Below, piece after piece: positions 1-9,248 of a stretch of 37,549 bases of DNA (the first letter of the stretch is position 1; every line of letters begins with the position of its first letter). The translations under genes were made by a program, and so were the position numbers. The DNA comes from an uncultured Pelagibacteraceae bacterium (GTDB lineage: Bacteria; Pseudomonadota; Alphaproteobacteria; Pelagibacterales; Pelagibacteraceae), in NCBI GenBank assembly GCA_902631135.1, contig CACOXL010000004.1, positions 1 to 37,549 on the forward strand, given 5' to 3'. The notes under the pieces were generated by a model. The model was not told where the DNA came from. It did no database searches and saw nothing but the letters and a program-made list of their open reading frames with translations.

Positions 1-6
1 GAAAAT

Positions 7-525
7 ATGAAAATTAAATTTTTTCCTATAATTTTAATTATTTTTTTTATTTCAATATTTATTTTTTTTTATAAAGGTTTAAATAATTCTTCTATTTATA
101 CGCCAAACTTTAATTTAGAAAAAGAGATTCCAAGTTTTTCATCTAAGATATTTGAATCTAATAAAGAAATAAATTCATCAGATATTTTTATTGATAATGA
201 ATTTTATATTTTGAACATCTGGGCCTCATGGTGTATTCCATGCAGGACTGAACACACTTTTTTAATTAACTTAAGCAGACAAAAAAATTTGAAAATAGTT
301 GGTTTGAACTATAAAGATACATATAAAAGTGCAAAAACTTTTTTAAATGAATTAAAAGACCCTTTTGATATTATACTATTGGACAACGATGGCACTATAG
401 CAATAGAATGGGGAGCGTATGGTGTACCAGAAACTTTTTTAATCAATAAAAAAAAAATAATAAAAAGGATAATTGGACCAATTACAAATGAGACTTTTAA
501 TGAAATTAAAGAAATTATTAGATGA
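7..525 (+). CDS. ccmG: Thiol:disulfide interchange protein of the DsbE/CcmG family
   Basis: N-terminal membrane/signal segment, thioredoxin-fold motif WASWCIPCR, GVPETFLI cis-Pro region; overlaps a CcmH gene. Confidence 0.9.
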   Translation: MKIKFFPIILIIFFISIFIFFYKGLNNSSIYTPNFNLEKEIPSFSSKIFESNKEINSSDIFIDNEFYILNIWASWCIPCRTEHTFLINLSRQKNLKIVGLNYKDTYKSAKTFLNELKDPFDIILLDNDGTIAIEWGAYGVPETFLINKKKIIKRIIGPITNETFNEIKEIIR

Positions 526-887
526 AAATATTTAAATACATAATTATTTCTTTTTTTTTAATAAGTTTTTCTTTTTCAAGTATAAGTTCTGAAAATTCAC
601 AAAATAAAATTACAAAAAATTTAAGATGTTTAATATGTCAAGGTCAATCAGTTTATGATTCTGATTCTGAGTTTGCCAATAGTATAAAAACATTAGTTGA
701 TAATAAATTAAATGATGGTTTAAATGAGGAACAAATTTATTCCTACTTAAAAGACAAATATGGTGAGTGGATACTTTATGATCCTGAATTTAAAAAAAAC
801 ACCTATTTTCTTTGGTTATTACCATTATTGCTCTTCCTTATTGGAGGTGCAATAATATTTAAACTATTTATTATAAGGAAAAACTAA
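522..887 (+). CDS. ccmH: Cytochrome c-type biogenesis protein CcmH
   Basis: LRCLICQGQSVYDSDSEFA motif (CxxC plus QS) and C-terminal TM helix; ATGA overlap with ccmG. Confidence 0.92.
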   Translation: MKIFKYIIISFFLISFSFSSISSENSQNKITKNLRCLICQGQSVYDSDSEFANSIKTLVDNKLNDGLNEEQIYSYLKDKYGEWILYDPEFKKNTYFLWLLPLLLFLIGGAIIFKLFIIRKN

Positions 888-900
888 TTATATTAAGCGT

Positions 901-1410
901 ATGAAATTAATAAAATTATACACAGTTATATTTTTTTTATTATTAAGCTTATCAATTAAAGCTGATGAAATTAAATTAAATAAAAATACAGAATTTAATA
1001 TTTACACTGGAATGTTTGATTTTAGTGATGATAAAAAAAGTTCATCTCTTATTGGAATACAACATCAAAATGAAGATCTAAATAGGGATACTTTTTTAGG
1101 AAATTTATCTCCAATAACAGGTGCATTAATCACTGCTGACAATGCAGCATATATATATACAGGTATTCAAGCACAATATAAGTTAGGATCTTTGAATATA
1201 ACCCCAAGTTTTGCACCAGGATATTATAATGTAGGGAATGGTAAGGATCTGGGACATGTTTTAGAGTTTAAAAGTGAAGTTCAACTCTCGTTAGATTTAT
1301 CAAAAAATAGTCAAGTAGGTTTTTCATATAATCACTTATCAAATGCTAGTTTGGGAGATAAAAATCCTGGGGCAAATAGTTATATGTTTAATTTTCTACA
1401 AAAATTCTAA
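901..1410 (+). CDS. Acyloxyacyl hydrolase / lipid A 3-O-deacylase PagL-like outer membrane protein
   Basis: Signal peptide; C-terminal YNHLSNASLGDKNPGANSY resembles the PagL His-Ser region; beta-barrel-like pattern ending in F. Confidence 0.7.
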   Translation: MKLIKLYTVIFFLLLSLSIKADEIKLNKNTEFNIYTGMFDFSDDKKSSSLIGIQHQNEDLNRDTFLGNLSPITGALITADNAAYIYTGIQAQYKLGSLNITPSFAPGYYNVGNGKDLGHVLEFKSEVQLSLDLSKNSQVGFSYNHLSNASLGDKNPGANSYMFNFLQKF

Positions 1411-1419
1411 AATTCCTTA

Positions 1420-2571
1420 ATGAATTTAAAAGACTGTCATAATTTTGGTGATTTTAGAAAATTGGCTAAAAAGAAATTACCTTCACCAATATTTCATTAT
1501 ATAGATGGAGCAGCCGATGATGAAATCACATACGCAAGAAACACAAGTGCATTTGATGACGTTGATTTAGTTCCAAATGTATTGAGAGGAGTTGAGAATG
1601 TTGATCTTTCAACGACAATTTTTGGTAAAAAACTAGATTTACCTTTTTATTTATCCCCAACTGCTCTTCAAAGACTTTTTCATTATGATGGCGAAAGAGC
1701 TGTTGGAAAAGCTGCTCAAAAATTTAATACGATGTTTGGTGTTTCTGCTTTAGCAACAGTGAGTGTAGAAGAAATATCTTCTTTAATTGATACTCCAAAA
1801 ATGTTTCAGTTTTATTTCCATAAAGACAGAGGTTTAAATGATTCCTGTTTAGAGAGAGCTAAAGCAGCTAAGTTTGATGTAATGGCGCTAACGGTTGACA
1901 CTATAACTGGAGGAAATCGAGAAAGAGATTTAAGAACTGGTTTTACATCTCCTCCAAAGTTAACATTATCTAGTTTGTTTAGTTTTGCAACAAAACCGAT
2001 GTGGGGAATAAACTATTTAACAAAAGGTAAATTTGAATTACCTCATCTTCAAGATTTCGTTAAGGAAGGTACAAGTACAAATTCTTCGATAGGAAATTAT
2101 TTTTCTACTATGTTGGACCAATCTATGAATTGGAAGGATGCCGAAAAGCTTTGTTCTCAATGGAATGGTCATTTTGCACTTAAAGGTATTATGAGTGTAG
2201 AAGATGCAAAAAAAGCAGTTGATATAGGGTGTACTGGTATAATGGTTTCAAATCACGGTGGACGTCAACTTGATGGATCGAGGTCTCCTTTTGATCAGCT
2301 TGCAGAAATTGTTGATGCTGTTGGAGATAAACTTGATGTCATATGTGAAGGAGGAATTCATAGAGGAACGCATATGCTTAAAGCACTATCGCTCGGAGCA
2401 AAAGCATGTTCTGGTGGAAGACTTTATCTTTATGCACTAGCTGCAGCAGGTCAACCAGGTGTTGAAAGGGCATTAGAGCTTTATAAATCAGAATTAGTTA
2501 GGGATATGAAATTAATGGGATGTACAAAAATATCTGAACTAAATAGAAATAACTTAAGATTTAGAAGATAG
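1420..2571 (+). CDS. FMN-dependent alpha-hydroxy-acid oxidizing protein (LldD/glycolate oxidase family), paralogue 1
   Basis: FHYIDGAADDE, LTVDT, ALKGIMSVEDA, SNHGGRQLDGSRSPFDQ motifs. Confidence 0.92.
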   Translation: MNLKDCHNFGDFRKLAKKKLPSPIFHYIDGAADDEITYARNTSAFDDVDLVPNVLRGVENVDLSTTIFGKKLDLPFYLSPTALQRLFHYDGERAVGKAAQKFNTMFGVSALATVSVEEISSLIDTPKMFQFYFHKDRGLNDSCLERAKAAKFDVMALTVDTITGGNRERDLRTGFTSPPKLTLSSLFSFATKPMWGINYLTKGKFELPHLQDFVKEGTSTNSSIGNYFSTMLDQSMNWKDAEKLCSQWNGHFALKGIMSVEDAKKAVDIGCTGIMVSNHGGRQLDGSRSPFDQLAEIVDAVGDKLDVICEGGIHRGTHMLKALSLGAKACSGGRLYLYALAAAGQPGVERALELYKSELVRDMKLMGCTKISELNRNNLRFRR

Positions 2572-3728
2572 TGAGTTTGCGAAACTGCTATAACTTTAAC
2601 GATTTTAGAAGACTTGCAAAAAAAAAATTACCCTCACCAATATTTCACTATATTGATGGTGGTGCTGATGATGAAATAACTCTCAAAAGAAATACTAATT
2701 CTTTTGATGATTGTGACTTAGTTCCAAATATTTTAGCTAGCGTAGGAAAACCAGATCTATCTACGACTATTTTTGGCAAAAAAATCGATATACCAATTTT
2801 TTTATCACCGTGCGCAATGCAAAGACTCTATCACCATGAAGGTGATAAAGCCTCAGCAAAAGCAGCTGATAAATTTGGAACATTTTATAGCATGTCAACA
2901 ATGGCAAATAATACAATAGAGGAGATTTCAAATATTTCTGGTGGTCCAAAGTTATTTCAACTTTATGTTCACAAAGATCAATCCATCACTAATGATTTGA
3001 TTGATCGTTGTAAAAGATCAGGATTTGATGGAATGTGTTTAACAGTTGATACATTGGTTGCAGGTAACAGAGAAAGAGATCACCGAACAGGTTTTACAAC
3101 TCCCCCAAAATTAACTTTGCAAAGTCTAATGAGTTTTGCACTTCATCCTGGCTGGGTATTTAATTATCTTACTCATGGTAAATTTAAATTAGCAAACGTA
3201 GCTTCAAAAACTGATAAAGGCACTAATATAGCGAAATCTGTTATTGAATACATCAATGAACAATATGATCCAGCAATGAATTGGAAGGATGCTGAGTATT
3301 GTGTAAAAAAATGGGATGGACCTTTTGCATTAAAAGGAGTCATGTCAGTTGAAGATGCAAAAAGAGCAATTGATATTGGGTGTACAGCCATAATGATCTC
3401 TAATCATGGTGGAAGACAACTTGATGGATCTAGATCTCCCTTTGATCAAGTAAAAGCTATTTCCGATGCAGTGGGAGATAAATTGGAGATTATATTAGAT
3501 GGAGGAGTAAGAAGAGGAACACATGTATTAAAAGCTATTGCTGCAGGTGCAAAAGCTTGTAGTTTTGGTAAAATGTTTTTGTTCTCTTTGGCCGCAGGAG
3601 GTCAACAAGGTGTTGAACATTTGTTTAAAAACATGCACGATGAGATAAATAGAAATATGGTTTTAATGGGGTGTAAAAGTTTAAAAGAGTTGAATAGTTC
3701 AAAATTAATTTATAGAAATAGAATTTAA
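2571..3728 (+). CDS. FMN-dependent alpha-hydroxy-acid oxidizing protein (LldD/glycolate oxidase family), paralogue 2
   Basis: Same family as the preceding gene (FHYIDGGADDE, LTVDT, ALKGVMSVEDA, SNHGGRQLDGSRSPFDQ); GTG start abutting the upstream stop. Confidence 0.92.
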   Translation: MSLRNCYNFNDFRRLAKKKLPSPIFHYIDGGADDEITLKRNTNSFDDCDLVPNILASVGKPDLSTTIFGKKIDIPIFLSPCAMQRLYHHEGDKASAKAADKFGTFYSMSTMANNTIEEISNISGGPKLFQLYVHKDQSITNDLIDRCKRSGFDGMCLTVDTLVAGNRERDHRTGFTTPPKLTLQSLMSFALHPGWVFNYLTHGKFKLANVASKTDKGTNIAKSVIEYINEQYDPAMNWKDAEYCVKKWDGPFALKGVMSVEDAKRAIDIGCTAIMISNHGGRQLDGSRSPFDQVKAISDAVGDKLEIILDGGVRRGTHVLKAIAAGAKACSFGKMFLFSLAAGGQQGVEHLFKNMHDEINRNMVLMGCKSLKELNSSKLIYRNRI

Positions 3729-3745
3729 AATTAAAAGTTAATATT

Positions 3746-4912
3746 ATGAAGCTTGCAAAAAATTTAGATAATTTAGGAACAGAGACAGCTTTTTCAGTTT
3801 TAGCAGAAGCAAAGGCACTAGAAGCTAAAGGAAATCCAATGATACACTTGGGTTTAGGTCAACCAGATTTTAAAACACCTAAGCATGTTGTTGACGCAGC
3901 AAAAAAGGCTTTGGACGACGGTCATCACGGTTATGTTTTATCTAATGGAATTTTAGAGTGTAGACAAGCGGTAACAAGATGGATCAAAAAAAGATATAAT
4001 ACCGAAGTAGATCCCGAAAGAATTTTAATCATGCCAGGTGGAAAGCCTACAATGAGTTACGCTATTCAATGTTTTGGAGAGCCGGGTGCAGAAATTATTC
4101 ATCCAACACCTGCTTTTCCAATTTATGAGTCAATGATTAATTATACTGGTTCAACTTCAGTACCTTATGATCTAACCGAAGATAAAGATTTGAAGTTTAA
4201 TCCAGAAAAAATTTTGTCACTTATAACCGACAAAACAAGATTATTAATATTAATTAACCCAAATAATCCAACAGGAAGTTTTGTAGAAAAATCAGATATA
4301 GACGTGTTGGCTGAAGGATTAAAGAAACATCCTCATGTAACTATTTTGAGCGATGAGATTTATAGCAGACAAATTTTTGATAATAAAGAAATGCCTTCTT
4401 TTTTTAATTATCCAGAATTGAGAGAGAGATTAATTGTTTTAGAAGGATGGAGCAAAGCATATTCAATGACCGGATGGAGATTGGGTTGGAGTTTTTGGCC
4501 AAAAGAATTAGTGCCACATGTAAATAAACTTTTAATAAATAGTGTGTCTTGCGTGAACGCTGCAGCACAATTTGCGGGAATAGCAGCCTTAGATGGCCCT
4601 GATGATTCAATTCATGAAATGATGGAAAAGTTTACAGCCAGAAGAAATTTAATTCATCAAGGATTAAACGACTTACCAGGTGTAGAATGTAGTTTGCCTG
4701 GTGGTGCTTTTTATGCTTTCCCAAAAGTAATTGGAACTGGGATGAATGGTTCTGAGTTTTGTAAAAAAGCTATGCACGAAGCAGGAGTTGCTATAGTTCC
4801 AGGTACTGCTTTTGGAAAAACATGTAATGATTATGTAAGATTTAGTTTTGCAGCATCTAGAGATAATATTTCTCAAGCATTAGAAAATATAAAGAAAATG
4901 CTCACTAAATAA
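3746..4912 (+). CDS. PLP-dependent class I/II aminotransferase (aspartate aminotransferase-like fold type I)
   Basis: NPNNPTG, LSDEIYS, WSKAYSMTGWRLGW (PLP lysine) motifs. Confidence 0.92.
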   Translation: MKLAKNLDNLGTETAFSVLAEAKALEAKGNPMIHLGLGQPDFKTPKHVVDAAKKALDDGHHGYVLSNGILECRQAVTRWIKKRYNTEVDPERILIMPGGKPTMSYAIQCFGEPGAEIIHPTPAFPIYESMINYTGSTSVPYDLTEDKDLKFNPEKILSLITDKTRLLILINPNNPTGSFVEKSDIDVLAEGLKKHPHVTILSDEIYSRQIFDNKEMPSFFNYPELRERLIVLEGWSKAYSMTGWRLGWSFWPKELVPHVNKLLINSVSCVNAAAQFAGIAALDGPDDSIHEMMEKFTARRNLIHQGLNDLPGVECSLPGGAFYAFPKVIGTGMNGSEFCKKAMHEAGVAIVPGTAFGKTCNDYVRFSFAASRDNISQALENIKKMLTK

Positions 4913-4951
4913 GATGTATTTTTTTCTAATTCTTTAATAATATCCTAAAAT

Positions 4952-6325
4952 ATGAATGAACAAGTCCAAGCTGAGTTAAAAAAAATGCTTAATGGAAGGT
5001 TTTCGACCTCAGAATCTGCTAGAGCCAATTATGCAAGAGGAGAAGATACTTATGATCCAATTTTATCTCAGGCAGTAGTTTTTCCAGAAACCAATGAAGA
5101 AGTTTCAAAAATACTAAAATTATGTAATGAACACAAAATACCTGTTGTTCCTTTTGGAACAGGAACTTCTTTAGAGGGAAATGTTGTTGGTAACGAGAAT
5201 GGTATAACCATTTGTTTGGAGAAGATGAATAAAATTTTAAGTGTAAATGTTGAAGATTTTGATTGCAGAGTTCAAGCTTGTGTTACTAAAGAACAATTGA
5301 ATGAGTATTTAAGGGAGGATGGAGTTTTTTTTCCAATTGATCCAGGAGCAAATGCAGCTCTAGGTGGAATGGCCTCGACTTCTGCATCCGGCACTATGGC
5401 TGTAAAATATGGAACTATGAAAACAGTTATTTCAGGTCTTACGGTAGTTTTGCCTAACGGAGATATCATAAAAACTGGAGGTAGAACTAAAAAAACATCT
5501 GCAGGCTATAATTTAACAAATCTATTTATAGGGTCTGAGGGAACTTTAGGTATTATCACTGAAGTTCATTTAAGATTATCTCCTATACCAGAAAGCATAA
5601 TGAGTGCTGTATGTCATTTTCCTTCATTAGAGGATGCTGTCATGACAGCTCAACAGGTTATTCAGTATGGTGTTCCAATAGCAAGGATTGAGATGCTCAA
5701 TAAAGATCAAATGGGAATCAGTATCAATTATTCTAAACTAAAAGATATCCAAGCAGTGCCAACTTTGTTTTTTGAATTTCACGGATCTGAAACTTCAAAT
5801 AATGAAAATATTAAAATTGTAGAAGAAATATCAAAAGAAAACAATGGTAGCTCATTTAAGTGGGCTAAAGATTTAGAGGAGAGAAATAAAATTTGGAAGG
5901 CAAGATGGGATGTATATTATTCTGTTAAAGCTCTAATCAACAATGGTAGAGTTTATTCAACTGATGTATGTGTTCCTATCTCAAAGATAACAGAATGTGT
6001 AAAATTTGCAGAAGAGCAAGCAAAAAAATTTGGGGTAAGAGCTCCAATGGTAGGTCACATGGGTGATGGAAATTTTCATGTGATATTACCTTTTGATCCA
6101 GAAAATAAAGAAAGTTATAAAAAAATTAGGGCTTTTAATGATATACTGATAAAAAAATCATTAGAACTTAATGGAACTATTACTGGTGAACATGGTGTAG
6201 GACTTCATAAAAAAGAGTATTTACTAGAACAACATCCTGATAATATCCCAGTAATGAAATCAATTAAAAGAACATTAGATCCAAACAATATAATGAATCC
6301 AGGTAAGATATTCGATCTAAACTAA
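4952..6325 (+). CDS. FAD-binding oxidoreductase of the GlcD / D-lactate dehydrogenase family
   Basis: PCMH-type FAD domain (VVPFGTGTSLEGN, DPGANAALGGMASTSASG, GSEGTLGIITE), C-terminal GHMGDGNFH and GEHGVG. Confidence 0.9.
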   Translation: MNEQVQAELKKMLNGRFSTSESARANYARGEDTYDPILSQAVVFPETNEEVSKILKLCNEHKIPVVPFGTGTSLEGNVVGNENGITICLEKMNKILSVNVEDFDCRVQACVTKEQLNEYLREDGVFFPIDPGANAALGGMASTSASGTMAVKYGTMKTVISGLTVVLPNGDIIKTGGRTKKTSAGYNLTNLFIGSEGTLGIITEVHLRLSPIPESIMSAVCHFPSLEDAVMTAQQVIQYGVPIARIEMLNKDQMGISINYSKLKDIQAVPTLFFEFHGSETSNNENIKIVEEISKENNGSSFKWAKDLEERNKIWKARWDVYYSVKALINNGRVYSTDVCVPISKITECVKFAEEQAKKFGVRAPMVGHMGDGNFHVILPFDPENKESYKKIRAFNDILIKKSLELNGTITGEHGVGLHKKEYLLEQHPDNIPVMKSIKRTLDPNNIMNPGKIFDLN

Positions 6326-6342
6326 TAATCTATAGATATTTT

Positions 6343-7296
6343 ATGAAAAAAATTTTGATTACAAGGAAACTAATTAAAGATAGCGAAGAAAAAGCCTCAA
6401 AAACTTTTGAACCAATATTTAATTCAAACGATGAATTATACTCGCAATCAAAAGTAATTGAAATGTCTAAAGGTTGTGATGGAATTTTATCATCACTTAC
6501 AGACAAAATGGATCAAGATACGATTAATAAGCTTCCAGATACTATAAAAATAATTTCTAATTTTGCAGTGGGTTTTGGAAATATCGATTTAGAAGCTGCA
6601 AAAAAAAGAGGCATCGTTGTAACAAATACTCCTGAAGTTTTATCAGATGCAACAGCTGAAATTGGAGTATTATTAATTTTGGGTGCATGTAGAAGAGCAG
6701 CCGAAGGAATTGAGTCCGCTAGAGAAGGTGGTTGGAAATGGTCAGCAGACTATTTAATTGGAAAACAATTAACTGGAACTAGATTGGGAATTTTAGGTAT
6801 GGGTAGAATTGGGCAAAAAATTGCAAAAATAGCAAGGTCACTTGGAATGATAATTCACTATCATAATCGATCAAAATTAAGTGATGAAAAAGAACTTGGA
6901 GCCATTTACCATAAAGATGTAAAGAGTCTTTTTTCTGTTTCAGATGTATTATCTATTTGTTGTCCAGCAACAAAAGAAACTGAAAATATGATAAATAAAG
7001 AAACTGTTGAATATTTTCCAAAAGGTGCAGTAATCACAAATGTTGCCAGAGGAGATATAGTTGATGATGAAGCTTTAATTGATGCTTTAAATAGACGTAA
7101 AATTTATGCAGTTGGTTTAGATGTTTATAAAAATGAACCAAATTTAAATCCAGGTTACTTTAAAATAAAGTCGGCATTTATTTTACCTCATTTAGGAAGT
7201 GCAACTAAAGATACTAGAATTGCCATGGCAAATTTGGCAATAGATAATATAGAAGAATTTTTTAATACAGGAAATTGCAGAAACAAAGTCAATTAA
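6343..7296 (+). CDS. D-isomer-specific 2-hydroxyacid dehydrogenase (glyoxylate/hydroxypyruvate reductase-like)
   Basis: GxGxxG-type motif GILGMGRIGQKIA, NVARGDIVDDEAL (Arg), DVYKNEP (Glu), LPHLGSAT (His). Confidence 0.92.
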   Translation: MKKILITRKLIKDSEEKASKTFEPIFNSNDELYSQSKVIEMSKGCDGILSSLTDKMDQDTINKLPDTIKIISNFAVGFGNIDLEAAKKRGIVVTNTPEVLSDATAEIGVLLILGACRRAAEGIESAREGGWKWSADYLIGKQLTGTRLGILGMGRIGQKIAKIARSLGMIIHYHNRSKLSDEKELGAIYHKDVKSLFSVSDVLSICCPATKETENMINKETVEYFPKGAVITNVARGDIVDDEALIDALNRRKIYAVGLDVYKNEPNLNPGYFKIKSAFILPHLGSATKDTRIAMANLAIDNIEEFFNTGNCRNKVN

Positions 7297-7414
7297 TTCT
7301 ACCAAGGATTGTAAAAAATCATATTTCTGCGACATCTACGTTTTTTTTTAGAAAGACTCTAATTTGATTCTATGCTTTAATTATTTTAGTTAATTAACTT
7401 TAATAGGAGTAATA

Positions 7415-8569
7415 ATGACTAAAGAAAATAAATCATTGAAGGTGAAAACATCTTCAAGACGTAAGTTCTTTAAGACTGCTGCTAAGACTGGTGCTCTAGC
7501 TGCAGCCGCTGTTGCAATGCCTTATGTTAAGGCAAATGCTGCAACAACATTAAAGATGCAAGCTGCATGGCCAAGTGGAGCAAACATCTTTTTTGAAATG
7601 GCTGGAGACTATTGCAACATGGTTAAAGAAATGTCTGGAGGATCTCTTCAGATCGATCTTCAACCGGTTGGTGCAGTTGTAAAGACTTCAGAAATCGGAC
7701 AAGCAGTAAGTTCTGGTGTAGTAGATATGGGTCACTGGGTGACAGCATATTGGTATGGTAAAAATCCTGCTGCATCATTATTTGGAACTGGTCCTTCATA
7801 CGGTATGTCATCTCAAGAAGTTATGGGATGGATGGAATATGGCGGAGGAAGAAAATTATATGACGAAACTCTTGCAAAAGTAGGTTTTGATTATGTTGGA
7901 TTTTTCCATATGCCTATGCCAGCTCAGCCTTTTGGTTGGTTCAAAAAGAACGTAACTAAAGTATCTGATGTTAAAGGTATGAAGTACAGAACGGTTGGTC
8001 TAGCGACTAACGTTTTAACTGCAATGGGAATGGTAGTTAGACAATTACCAGGTGGTGAAATTCAGCCAGCTATGAAAACTGGTTTGATTGAAGCTGCTGA
8101 GTTTAACAACCCAACTTCAGACTCTCAATTTGGTATGCAAGACGTTTCTAAGCATTATCACTTAGGAAGCTTCCACCAATCTCAAGAGATGTTTGAAATA
8201 CCAGTTAACAAAAAAACATTTAATAGTTTGTCACCAGCACACCAAGCAATATTGAAAAATGCTGCTTATGCTGCAAACAGTGATAACTACTTTAAAGCTT
8301 TAGTAAGATACTCAGCTGACTTAGCTAAGTTGATGAATGAGCATAAAGTAAATGTGTATCAAACTTCTGATGAAATTTTAGCTCAACAATTAAAAGGTTG
8401 GGATAAAGTAATCGGTGATTTTAATAAGAAAGATCCTTTCTTTAAGAAAATCGTTGATTCTCAGAAAGCATATGCGAAGAGAGTAATGAAATACTTGCTG
8501 ATGAATCAGCCAAATTACAAACTTGCATATGAAAATGAGTTTGGTCCAATTGCAAAAGTTAAGATATAA
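7415..8569 (+). CDS. dctP: TRAP transporter substrate-binding protein DctP family, Tat-type leader
   Basis: Leader SSRRKFFKTAAKTGALAAAAVAMPYVKANA; TRAP SBP pattern (AVSSGVVDMGHW...YGKNPAASLF, KGMKYRTVGL); followed by DctQ and DctM; AGGAG ribosome-binding site. Confidence 0.95.
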   Translation: MTKENKSLKVKTSSRRKFFKTAAKTGALAAAAVAMPYVKANAATTLKMQAAWPSGANIFFEMAGDYCNMVKEMSGGSLQIDLQPVGAVVKTSEIGQAVSSGVVDMGHWVTAYWYGKNPAASLFGTGPSYGMSSQEVMGWMEYGGGRKLYDETLAKVGFDYVGFFHMPMPAQPFGWFKKNVTKVSDVKGMKYRTVGLATNVLTAMGMVVRQLPGGEIQPAMKTGLIEAAEFNNPTSDSQFGMQDVSKHYHLGSFHQSQEMFEIPVNKKTFNSLSPAHQAILKNAAYAANSDNYFKALVRYSADLAKLMNEHKVNVYQTSDEILAQQLKGWDKVIGDFNKKDPFFKKIVDSQKAYAKRVMKYLLMNQPNYKLAYENEFGPIAKVKI

Positions 8570-8590
8570 TTAACTTTTGATAAATTTTTT

Positions 8591-8617
8591 AAAGGGGGCC
8601 TCGGCCCCCTTTTTATT
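8591..8617 (+). terminator. Rho-independent terminator/attenuator between dctP and dctQ
   Basis: AAAGGGGGC (8591-8599), CTCG loop, GCCCCCTTT (8604-8612), then a T-rich run; the most GC-rich hairpin I saw in an AT-rich window. Confidence 0.92.
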
Positions 8618-8654
8618 TGATTAATTAAGAACAATTCAATAAAAGTTTATATCT

Positions 8655-9248
8655 ATGATGAGATCTTACATAAAATTTGCAGATCGTTTAAGTGTCTCAA
8701 TGGGAAAAGCTTTCTCTTGGTGCATAGTAATTTTAATGGGCGGAACATGTTATGAAGTTTTTATGGCATATGCTTTAAATGCACCAACTTTATGGAATTT
8801 TGATTTCAGTCTTCAGATGTATGGAGCTATATTTATGATGGCAGGTGCCTATACTCTATGTACAGAAGCTCATGTTAGAGGTGATGTAATTTACAGATTA
8901 TTTTCTCAAAGAACACAAGCTTGGATAGATATAGTTTTATATTTTATTTTCTTTTTTCCTGGTGTTCTTGCATTAGCTTTTTATGGTTATGAATATGCAG
9001 CACTCGCTTGGAAAATAAAAGAAACAAGCTGGAATAGTCCTGCGCAAATTCAAATATATATGGCAAAATCGTTAATACCTTTATCAGGTAGTCTTTTAAC
9101 TTTACAAGGAGTCAGTGAGGTTTTTAGATGTATTATCTGTATACAAACTGGAAGTTGGCCAGAAAGAGGTACTGAACGTGATGCTGAAGAGACTGAAAAA
9201 GTACTAATGAGAACTTCACAAGAAGGAAATAAAGAAGATGTTATTTAG
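8655..9248 (+). CDS. dctQ: TRAP transporter small permease DctQ family
   Basis: Four hydrophobic segments, AHVRGDV motif, located between dctP and dctM. Confidence 0.9.
   Translation: MMRSYIKFADRLSVSMGKAFSWCIVILMGGTCYEVFMAYALNAPTLWNFDFSLQMYGAIFMMAGAYTLCTEAHVRGDVIYRLFSQRTQAWIDIVLYFIFFFPGVLALAFYGYEYAALAWKIKETSWNSPAQIQIYMAKSLIPLSGSLLTLQGVSEVFRCIICIQTGSWPERGTERDAEETEKVLMRTSQEGNKEDVI

Noticed and set aside
2258-2440. 60-aa plus-strand ORF in an alternative frame of the first FMN oxidase
   Set aside because: Entirely within a strongly conserved gene, no ribosome-binding site or family match.
7297-7414. Possible riboswitch upstream of dctP
   Set aside because: Only AT-rich sequence with an AGGAG ribosome-binding site; no convincing nested stems found by eye.
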